A stretch of 14,698 nucleotides of DNA. Origin: Cephalothrix simula (lineage: Eukaryota; Nemertea; Palaeonemertea; Archinemertea; Cephalotrichidae). Both the position numbers and the translations under genes were made by a program. The stretch spans positions 1 through 14,698 of the forward strand of contig JAXIUW010253613.1 of the NCBI GenBank assembly GCA_035591015.1, read 5' to 3'. This document shows, piece after piece, positions 1 through 8,900 of the stretch (positions are counted from its first letter, which is position 1; every line of letters starts with the position of its first letter). The notes below the pieces were generated by a model. That model saw only the letters and a program-made list of their open reading frames with translations, was not told the DNA's origin and did not search any database.

Positions 1-321
1 ACGATAAAGTGTAATGTGTTAAGCATTACTATTTTTCTAAATTTTAGACATCGAAATGTTCATCTCTATATACGAAGTGCATACGTAGTTATATGAATCT
101 TTTTATCTACCTCGGTACAAACTCTACTTTACACACCCCCCAAATGATACCCCTTCGAACCGGCACTACCCAATAGTAATTGCACGATTACACTGGATAA
201 TTGCATGGTTATAATAGACAATGGCCGAGTGTTTTAGAAATGAAATTGCCTAAAGAATCAAGGAATCAATTGCGGAAAACAAATATTTTGACAGAAATTT
301 TTGTTTTGAAAATTTGTTTAC
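1..321. other. Intron sequence of the minus-strand mitochondrial gene; nothing else seen
   Basis: This is downstream of the donor at 321-320 on the minus strand, so it should be the first intron of that gene. I see no convincing second exon on the minus strand and no coding region on the plus strand. The short plus-strand open frame at 201-395 only overlaps the antisense of the exon. Confidence 0.4.
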
Positions 322-516
322 CTTTGCATAAACGATTTGATTTTTCTTTTTTGATTCGGCAAACCACCTATAAACCATATAAGAGCAACCTATAGCTCCT
401 ACAGATACTGCAGCTGTAAACACATGCTTGGATGAGTTGTTTTTGGGTGGATTTTTGACAATATTTGTTAAAAATCTGCGATGAAATCTCAAAATTCTAA
501 TTCCTGTGGCAGCCAT
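322..516 (-). CDS. First coding exon of an unidentified mitochondrial membrane protein (partial gene)
   Basis: This minus-strand exon encodes 65 residues from an ATG at 516-514 to a splice donor (AAAG|GTAAAC, GT at 321-320), ending in phase 0. Residues 1-30 are basic and free of acidic residues (MAATGIRILRFHRRFLTNIV), as in mitochondrial targeting presequences. Residues about 31-51 form one hydrophobic segment, followed by a charged stretch (AESKKK). The frame is also open upstream to 588, but the ATG at 516 has a much better context (AAAGATGGCTGCC, purine at -3, G at +4). A first exon carrying presequence plus one membrane span is typical of inner-membrane-anchored mitochondrial proteins. 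I do not recognise the family, and later exons lie left of the window. The NRF-1-like site just upstream supports a nuclear gene for a mitochondrial protein. The mitochondrial role is inferred. Confidence 0.6.
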
Positions 517-520
517 CTTT
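505..520 (-). promoter_or_regulatory. TISU/YY1-like translation start element
   Basis: The minus strand reads AAAGATGGCTGCC around the start codon, close to the TISU/YY1 consensus SAASATGGCGGC; the second G of GCGGC and the first S differ. TISU elements combine a YY1 promoter site with efficient initiation from very short 5' leaders and are enriched in mitochondrial genes. With the NRF-1-like site so close, transcription would have to start only a few bases from the ATG. This is inferred from motif and spacing only. Confidence 0.4.
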
Positions 521-529
521 GATCGATTA

Positions 530-539
530 GCGCATGCGC
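530..539. promoter_or_regulatory. NRF-1-type palindrome in the promoter of the mitochondrial gene
   Basis: GCGCATGCGC is a perfect palindrome matching the core of the nuclear respiratory factor 1 site (YGCGCAYGCGCR). It lies 13 bases upstream of the minus-strand ATG at 516, in a small GC/CpG-rich patch (about 520-635) that stands out from the AT-rich surroundings. NRF-1 sites are characteristic of promoters of nuclear genes for mitochondrial proteins, which agrees with the encoded presequence. Confidence 0.55.
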
Positions 540-588
540 AGGCTTCCCGTAAGATTTCATTGAAGAGTGCAAAACGGGATTTATCCAA

Positions 589-3245
589 GTCAAAATACGT
601 TCGAGCCGCAGACGTCCAAGATATGCGGCGCTGTTATGAAAATTAGAATTTTAAAAAATTACGAAATTTGACAGAAAAGAGACACTAATACTGAGTAGAA
701 TAATACAGGAATATTGATTTTTATAGAAGTGCGGACGAAAAATTTTTTTTAAAGTGCATGATTAGCGAAAAGGATTAGCAATATAGCACCTTGGAAATAT
801 AAAATAATTTCGTGCAAATTTTTATAAGACGGGATATAAAATAAAAAGGTAGGCATATTATTTTTATCACTTAGGCCCTACTATTTAGCAGAGCTATGGC
901 ATTATAAAATGCGCGCGAAATTTTTCGCGAAAATTGCGTTTTTTTACTTTTAAAAATTTAAGAACAGGGCAGCTGGACATGGTGCCAAAAATAATCAATC
1001 TATTATATATTATGCGTTGCAGACTGGTATTAGGCCATGATCAATGTTTTTTTGCCTTTTGCGATTTTTAAAAATCATACCGCGCAAAAACAAAAAGGGC
1101 GCAATACAGCACTTTCTATCAATCAGAAGATAATAACATAATTTCTAGATCATAAGCCTCCTGGTGAGGTCCATTGAAGCACCAATAAATGATAAGTAGG
1201 CTATAACAGATCATAACACGGTTGGAGCTCTCCAGCAGCTAGTAGTAGATGCGACGGATTTGACGCACACGTTTTTATTGAAATGAATAAATTTTTTAAG
1301 GCTTGACCCTAGCACTAAACATCTAGGCCTGACGCACTTTTAAATTTAAGAGCGCTGATAGTCGGTTAAACAAAAGAATGATAAACGAAAAAGCAAAATT
1401 CCTGTTTAATTAAATATAGGTCTTCAAAATTTATAATCCGTCCAATATCTATATGATTTATATCATGAAAGGTCGAGAAAAATCGAATATGCATATGATA
1501 TGCTTATCGTGCATTGTTTGCCTTACACATGATGAAAGAGGCGCTTTAGTGCCGCAAAATCAACTTAAGCACTTTAGGTTTGTTTGGTATTTCCGGTTTA
1601 AACCTTGAAGGACCCACCCCCACCCTGTTGAAATTTAATAAAATTTAAAAAAAAAAACATATACCGATATTTAAAAAATCGATCTTAGAAATTCATTCAA
1701 GTTTAGACTATATTGTACTCCTACACAAAATTATGATATTATGAAAATCAAATAATTAGATTACCGAATCGAAAGGTAGTTCAAAAATAGCTGTAGATAG
1801 TCCGTATAACTTAACGTTTTTAAAATGCACACTTACACTATAAAAAGACTACACTTCAAACACGTGGAAACGGGATTGGAACACAAAAAAGATAACATAT
1901 CGTTTTGGAACATCAAGTGTTCTGAGATGTTTTATGATGTTAAATGTTCCGTATGTTTGGTGCTATCCTCCAGTAGTGTCCCACAGATGTTACTGCGTGT
2001 TTCGAATGTTCCCAATCTCTTTTCGAACATCTCTTTTTTTGGGCACAAAATGAAGGTATGTTTTTCTAGAGTCCGTCGAAAATTAAGTTAATTTATCCTA
2101 TAGGCCTACTCGAGAGACGGGCAATGCAAGGCAGATCTGATGCAAGGGGTATGTTTCGAAGACATTCGTGGAGTAAGCGGCGAAATAATAGGCAGACGTG
2201 GCAGAACTCTGCCACCCGGCAATTTTCCCTAAAAATATAGTTTCCAAAACTTTTAAACATTTAAATCTGATGTAAAATTCGATGTTGCTGTTAGGGGGGG
2301 GGGGCACTGTTAAGACTAAAAATTTGTAATCATTAGGGATTATTAGTGCTTCGACAAAATATGCAGAAAAAATATAGTAAACGAAAATCTGAAAAATTTT
2401 TCTAAATAATTAGCTCAGTAGATTTTGTCTTCAAGATCACCAGAGCGCAGATATTTCAAGAAATCTTCGAATTATTTTTTTAAACATATTAGTATGGACC
2501 CCATTCTTTGAGCATCCTGTTTGGATAAGATACAAAATTATTCGGCTTTGAATCTGTTATCGTGATAACTTCTGGTAATCTCGATCAAAAAATGCAGTGA
2601 TTATAAAAATCACAGCGAGAAACATTCAAGATAGAGAAAGTGAGGTCGATAAGCAGGCAATATAAAATATTTCATAAAGAGCAAAAAGGCGCAATTGCGA
2701 AAATTTACTTTAATGAGACAGTAAGGTGGTAAAGAAAACCTTGGTTTGCACCTCATTTGAGTGGCGCAAAGACGCATCATGACATGAGGTGAGGTTAGAT
2801 ATCTCAAAATGATTGCTGGACTGGAATATACACAAAGAATATTATTTAACAAAATTCTTGTCTATGTATACATAGGTCCAAGATTCCCGAGAAATGCACA
2901 TATTTATGTTTTCTTCCCAAACAGTTGTCTAGAGAAAGTTGATTTGTGCCTGGGTACGTCAAGTGTAAACACCTTGGGTGGTAATAAGCGTTAACCAAGG
3001 CATAATAATTCATTACGAATTATTAGGCATAAAAAGAATTTTTACCAGATGATAAAGTTATCGATGAGGTCTGTTGTTCCAGAATCCAGATATAGCAAGA
3101 ATTATTTTCACAGTCATGGCTCCAATCTGTTCCATTGCATCAGTGAGAATATTCCTGCTGCTGCACGTTCCAACAGAATCTTTTTTGCAGTTTTGACATG
3201 ATCACAAGAAATGAAATTAATCTAATTTATGTGCACGGAGTTAGC
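589..3245. other. Intergenic AT-rich DNA without a supported gene
   Basis: Apart from a CpG-rich patch to about 635 belonging to the minus-strand promoter, this stretch holds only short open frames without recognisable motifs (for example 1825-2091 plus, 2098-2307 minus, 2610-2852 minus). It contains an 11-base G run (2294-2304), small hairpins at 914-929, 2198-2215 (stem GTGGCAG) and 3003-3025 (9-bp stem, loop ATTAC), and A-rich tracts. No tRNA, repeat array or transposon could be identified by eye. Confidence 0.5.
3003..3025. repeat. Short perfect inverted repeat (9-bp stem, 5-base loop)
   Basis: TAATAATTC is followed by loop ATTAC and then GAATTATTA. The stem is perfect but AT-rich. It lies about 220 bases past the stop of the minus-strand methyltransferase-like frame. 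No U-tract or known RNA signature accompanies it, and in AT-rich DNA such a stem may be chance. Confidence 0.3.
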
Positions 3246-3473
3246 CTAGACGTCAGCAGAGTACATCAGCAAAATATCTTCGTCTGCGAACTTTTCAACT
3301 ACATTAAATGTTTTTTTAAGTGATAAATATAAATTTATTGCATAACTACTCCAATAATGCTTCCGTGTGGCCATGAAAACTCTTGCTTCAGATCGAATAA
3401 GTAATGGAATGATGTGGTTGAATATCTGCGCGAGAGTTTCATCAAAAATTAAGTATCTCTCGATTCTAACCAT
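3246..3473 (-). pseudogene. METTL21-like lysine methyltransferase C-terminal fragment (last exon or relic)
   Basis: The frame is open for 75 codons and ends in TAG at 3248-3246. It has the spacing seen at the C-terminus of METTL21-type (Methyltransf_16) protein lysine methyltransferases: FDETLAQIF for the helix after the catalytic strand, ARVFMATRKHYW for the sixth strand (family pattern [VI]-x-L-A-x-[KR]), then a helix, FNVVEKFADED, and a closing strand ILLMYSA like the family's [IV]-x-I-[YF]-x-A. A stop lies just upstream of the ATG at 3473. A possible acceptor, GGTTAG, follows at about 3471-3466, so it could be a terminal exon. The S-adenosylmethionine-binding motif (ExGxGxG) is not visible on the minus strand further upstream, so the enzyme is incomplete here. 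The similarity is from memory of the family pattern, and the assignment is tentative. Confidence 0.4.
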
Positions 3474-5756
3474 AAATTAGAAATTAACATCTTGGGAGAG
3501 AAATAAAAAAACATTTATATAACATCAATCTACATTGTAACATCAAAAAGGTGCAAACTAACTCCATCGTAAGGTGAACAACCTTTTTTATATAACTGCT
3601 TAAAGGTTTACCATTTTCTTTGAGCTAATGTTAAGTGCAAGGACTAAAAGTCCAAAACATGATATGAGTTATAGGGCTAATAAAAAATCTTAGATTTTCT
3701 GCCATTTTTCAAAGACAAAGTTAAAAGTAAGATAAGAAATTAAAAACAAAGGTTAGGTCAACAAATCCGCAGGAGATACTTGAACCATCTTCTAGAATTT
3801 GTCAAAAGAACAATTCTTTCAAGGCGTCGGTGTGAAATGCGATAATTCTTGACAAAATTGTTCTAGTTCGGCAAAATAACTAGCTTTAGTTCATAAATGA
3901 ACGACTAAACGCTTTAGTTTCCGGTAATTTCGTTTTTACCTCCCCCACAATTGCCAAAGGGTCTCCTGAGGTTGCCCAATATTGATGAGCTTGTTCTTTT
4001 AGATGCTCATAACCAGACTACTCTATGATGAAGAAAATTTTGTAAACCATCCGAACTTTTGGTAGTTAACGGCCCTGCTTCCGAAGTCATTTTTTCGTTA
4101 AGTTCGCTCAAAAACTGGTTCGTTATGCAAATTTTTCTACCAGAGGAGGTATAAATACGTCAGTCAAGTAATCATCTATATTGTCTTAATGAGAAGGGAT
4201 CGAGATATATTATCATGGTTTTCTGCCTGCACAGGCTGGTTTGTTGTCAGAAATGATATGGATTATATCCCGAAGGAGTACCAAATAGGAAGATATGGTA
4301 AATGACCTGATGATAAGATCAATGTAAACTTTCAAAATAATATTGGTCTCATATTGGCTCCTTTTATCCAATTTCCTGAAATTGGGTCGATTATTAATTC
4401 TTCTGACTTTCCACATAGCCGCCAGATTATTTATCGATGTCACTCATGATCACAACTCGCTACCTCTTTATTTCTGAACTGATCAAAGTACTTCGAACTG
4501 CTTGTGTTAGCTTCATGTTAAACTGATACCACGTTACAGGACTTAACAACTCTTTATTACCATTCCTGTTATCCATTTAACTAGTTTCGTCGTCTTCAGC
4601 ATGTTTAGCCATAAATTTATTGTACTTATTTTGCAAGGACTTCACAGCATATTTTTTAGAACTATCGTTATTTAATAAACAGTTGCGTTTTCATTTCACA
4701 CATTGATAAAATGTCATAAAACGGAGGTAAGAACAATTAAGTAGCTGCACCAGGCTGCACTGCATATGGCTTGGAGAAAGAATCCGCTGTGTCTCCACAC
4801 ACTCACACTGCAGAGGTCCCGTCTGATGTAGATTCAGCAGAAGGAGGAGGCAAACATTTAATTTGAAAGTCAAGATTTTATTGCTCTGGGTAGCTTATCA
4901 GTTTTCCAATACCAGTACTATTTAAAAAAAAAAGAAACTCGGCTGATCTAATAAGAATATAAAATAAATTTTGATTTGGATGACTCGTTGAAGGGATAAT
5001 CATTATTGTAGCTTAATCTTAATCCATATCATATTCATCATTTTAGCATTTGGTGAGGGGGATTTATCAGACACTGGAATAGTATATATCGGAGATTCAG
5101 CCATTTCGTCGCTATATTATCTCTATTCTTATTACGATTTAATATATGGATTATATAGTTTTCAATCTCGATCCGGGTCTAGGCTACGAAGTCGACTGAG
5201 AAATGGTTGGAAGAATAAAATCGCCGAAGGGGCTACTTGAAATTGGTTCTTTTTTGGCACCGTTAACATCAAGAAAATGAGATTAATCTCATACATTGGC
5301 AAAGGTTCAAAGAATATGAATATACCAAAACCTGATCCCAATCAACCTTTTTCTATTAACTTGACATACAAAGATATAGCCTTTTTCCAATTTAAAATTT
5401 CAAGATATTTTCATTCGAAATTTAATTTCCCTAAGGTACATTTCAAAAAATCTAAGAGATCCTCGAAATCAATGCCAGTACCTACTCATTAATACCATCG
5501 AGGCGTCACGATGAAAAAAATAAACGCTGATAGCTGGTACGATTGAATAACGGAAAAATATCGACTTGCTGATACAGATATAGAATGCTGATGAAAAATG
5601 GATAGATTAATCTAATTCAATAGATATCTGGATGTCCAAGAGTTTAACGGCAAACAGTCCTTTATAAACCATATTTAATAACACTGATTAAAATTTGCAT
5701 GTGGTAAGAAAATATGTTGACCTCAGCTTTGACTATAAAAATATTGTTTTGTTTTG
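3474..5756. other. 5' flank and probable 5' intron of the FGF gene; no supported coding exon
   Basis: The strong acceptor at 5757-5759 requires at least one upstream non-coding exon of the FGF gene, so part of this stretch is probably intron. One candidate non-coding exon lies between a possible acceptor (TTTTGCAAG, near 4637) and a possible donor (CGGAG|GTAAGA, near 4727). It contains stop codons in all useful frames and its assignment is weak. On the minus strand, short protein-like frames occur at 4443-4213 and around 4030-3890, but none has a recognisable motif. Confidence 0.35.
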
Positions 5757-5759
5757 CAG
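5757..5759 (+). other. 3' splice site before the first FGF coding exon
   Basis: A run of T-rich sequence (TATTGTTTTGTTTTGCAG|G) ends in CAG at 5757-5759, giving a strong acceptor. The exon starts at 5760, 27 bases before the first ATG of the signal-peptide frame (5787). That frame has an in-frame TAA at 5766-5768. At least one 5' non-coding exon must therefore lie further left, and the gene's promoter is not next to the ATG. Confidence 0.6.
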
Positions 5760-5786
5760 GGCACGTAATATAGGATTAAATCATCC

Positions 5787-5939
5787 ATGAAACTTCATGA
5801 AGCTACAGTTGGATCAGTGTTATTTGGATTAGTATCAATGTACCTGGGACTAAGTCAATGCGCGGTAAAAGGCCTAGTTAAATATGATTCTGGCCAAACA
5901 TTTCTTGAAGTTGCTAGTATAACGTCATGTTTGGATTGA
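5787..5939 (+). CDS. Signal-peptide reading frame upstream of, and out of frame with, the FGF core
   Basis: An ATG at 5787 opens a 50-codon frame ending in TGA at 5937-5939. The first 26 residues look like a secretion signal: MKLHEATVGSVLFGLVSM, then YLGLSQCA, a hydrophobic centre with small residues at a plausible cleavage point. This frame overlaps the FGF core ATG (5927) by 13 bases in another frame, and the FGF frame has a TAG at 5915-5917. An intron from GT 5865 to AG 5917 (53 bases, GCG|GTAAAA ... TTGCTAG|TAT) would join codon 26 to TAT AAC GTC ATG in the FGF frame exactly. Alternatives are a one-base deletion between 5918 and 5939 (real or assembly), or a true overlapping upstream ORF. 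The ATG context is weak (T at -3). Confidence 0.5.
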   Translation: MKLHEATVGSVLFGLVSMYLGLSQCAVKGLVKYDSGQTFLEVASITSCLD

Positions 5940-8900
5940 TCGCGGCAGTGGGGAATCAAGTCGCCACATCAAATATGGGACCTCATCATCATTTAACTAC
6001 TGCTGCCGCAATTAATGAATTTTCAAATAAAAGAAATCGGAGACACGATAACAATAATCAATTTCAAGTTAAAGGAAGACTTCATACAAAGACTGGATAT
6101 CAGTTACGAGTTAATAACGAAGGACTAGTAACTGGTGTAACTCGACCAGATCCATTTGGTAAGTACAAATGTAATATTTTTTTACACTTTTTAATGTTTT
6201 GGCTATAGTCTGGCCACTTACGCATCAACTGATTACCTGAGACCAAATGGTCCACTGTCAATCTCAGTCTGCCAAAGTTTGTGATGCATGGCAAAGTATC
6301 AGGGTGTACTAGATATCTAGCACTTCAAACAATTATCGGTCCAGGGGATTCGATGACATGACACAGTTGCTGTAGAGAGAAATCAAGGGATTAAGAATTT
6401 AACCATTTCTGATTCAATATTACATTACGTTCAACCAACAATCATAGCCACAGATCAATTGTCAAGAGCCAAATAAGCCGTGTTGAAGTGGCAAGTGGTA
6501 TAAGAGATAAAAACCTTCACCTAATTGTATAACTAGCAAACTCAGATACTGACTCCTCCACTCTTTTTATAAGACCCAAGCCAAGACTTGTTGTTTTTTG
6601 ACGATTAGTCAACGACATTGGGATGGGGATTGTTTTTACTTTAATTTTTTCTCCTGAAAACCCGATTGAATATTCGGAATAGATATAAAGAGTGCATTGT
6701 TACATAAATTTGAACTGACAAGTTCAATTCTAGTCACGACTGCTATAAAAACACATGCACTAAAACTGTAACTGAGGACAATACCATTAAAGAAGTACAT
6801 GTAGTTAATGATATTGAATTAAAAAAAGTGAGGACCAATTAAGAAAAATAAATCAAAAACTAACTTTAACAAAGTTAAAGAAGACCCAGTTGATAAAAAG
6901 AAACAAAAACAAAATTAACTTTTTTGTTTAACGAATATGAATGAATAACAATTCGCCAGAAAGTTTAATATTTTACATTTCTCTCTTATTTCAGCTATGC
7001 TAATTATGGTGTATACATACTTATCTATAGATTCTGATAATATGAAAGTGAATATCAAAGGATTTGAATCTGGAAATTATATATGTATGAATGAAGACGG
7101 TGATGTGTACGGAACTGTAAGTATTATTACATATGTACAATCCAAAATTTAAGTAAAATTGTTAATATAGCTTCCTAAACACTTGGGAAATCTTTGACTT
7201 CAACAAGAATCAAGCTAATAGTGTTAATTCAATTAATGTCATCAGCTAATCTTCAAAATATAAAATCTTTCATTAAAATAAAACAGATTAAAGTTTTAAG
7301 ATAACTAGACGTCATGCATTAAGTTAAAAAAGACGAATTTGATAAAGTTATAACTGGAACAAACTTATCAAGTACTTGGGATGTCCCCACTTTTTGGAAT
7401 CCAAAATGTTCCAAAATGTTGTCACTATCAAGCTCCCACTTGGTTGGTATTAAATGCATAATATCAAAGTCAAATCAATTCAGACTTTGATAATATGTGC
7501 TAAGCGATGAACGCAATGATCTTTGGTGATCTTAAACTAAATTGTATTGCATGTTACAGACAACAGAATAAGATAATCTTTAATATACTGTACGATATTT
7601 CTTAATCATATTTTTTACATTTGTGCTGAACAACCATTTTTAAAACGACACCAATAGATTAAATATCTTGTTTTATACTTGTTTAAGAAACCATACAAGT
7701 TTGTACATCCTTTCTTTAAAATGTATAAATTAAGAAAAACTAATCTTTGCTTCGAACTGTTAGCATTGTCAAACAGGGAACATTCTTAGAAAATCTTAAT
7801 GAACTATATGTTAAACATATGAATTGAATAATTCAAATGTGAAAAGTCATTCGTTAAATCCTATCGACAAAGGGTACTGAGTGAACCATAAAAAAGTAGA
7901 AAGCTCCTCTTTGGTCTAGACCTTTAGTATTGATATATTCTGTGGCAGTGAACATAAATTGAACTTTTAATTTCTTTTAAAAATTTAACTTAAAATCTAA
8001 ATTTTTAGGGTGATAGGGTTATGTTTAATAATCAACTAAATGTAAAGAATATTTAGGTGCATAAGGTGCAACTTATCATTTGAGCAAACGTTTTAAAGAG
8101 ATAAGTACTTATTAGCAGAAATAACTCAATTATTATACACTATACAGGGTTTTTAATTTTTAAATGTTTTCAATTTCATTATAATAGGATAGAAAGTGTC
8201 ACTTATCAAAGTATTAAGACAAATACGTACCCATGTGTTGTTGAGACATGTTTTAAAATTCAACGACACAATTTAATTAATACCCCAATAACGTGAGAAA
8301 TAAGGCATAAGAAGCACTTGTATAATAGAAATATTAGCATGAGTTTCAATTCAAATTCATTAAGTGGTTCATTTACATGTACATCGAGTAAACTTGTGTT
8401 AGCGCAAATTGTCCCAAAGCTTTTTTGTAGATCTGAAACATCACCAACAAAATAGGTAAATGATTAATTCAGTTCAACAGCTGATTAAGGGGAATGAAAT
8501 TGTTCTCATTTACAACGGTGCAATTTGTTGTAAATTTGTCTCCTGATAGCACATTAAATCCATCAGTCAGTAAATTTCATCAAAATATGGTGATGTAGAA
8601 CCAGGATGAGTTGTCATGGTGATAGTGTCCCGGGGCACAGATTTCGGCGATTTTCTCGTTGGCATAATCAGAAAATTGATGAGATCTGTGAAAACTGTTG
8701 AAATTTGAGGCTTTTTGCGCATTCCTTTGGTCTAAACGTATATTTGTTTTAATAAATTCCACAATATGGGCTCCAAAAAGTTTTCTTCAAAATATTGTCA
8801 TTGCAAATTATCAAATCGATAGCTTCAGGCGAAAGGGTTTTAGAAGTAACTCATCAAAATTGTGATATAGGACATGTATCACGTTAATATGATTTATAAA

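Noticed and set aside
1825-2091. 88-codon plus-strand frame with a donor-like AAG|GTATGT near its end
   Set aside because: No recognisable domain, and its composition looks like AT-rich chance sequence. No acceptor or partner exon could be paired with the donor-like site.
4691-4873. Minus-strand frame starting with a Leu-rich stretch that looks like a signal peptide
   Set aside because: It is only 60 codons with no downstream domain. The Leu run comes from CTCCTCCTTCTGCTG-type low-complexity sequence.
5277-5492. 71-codon plus-strand frame just upstream of the FGF exons
   Set aside because: Lys/Asn/Phe-rich AT-driven composition, no motif, and no splice donor that would lead into an FGF exon in frame.
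6100-6294. Minus-strand frame across the end of FGF exon 1
   Set aside because: Antisense of the exon and intron start; no motif.
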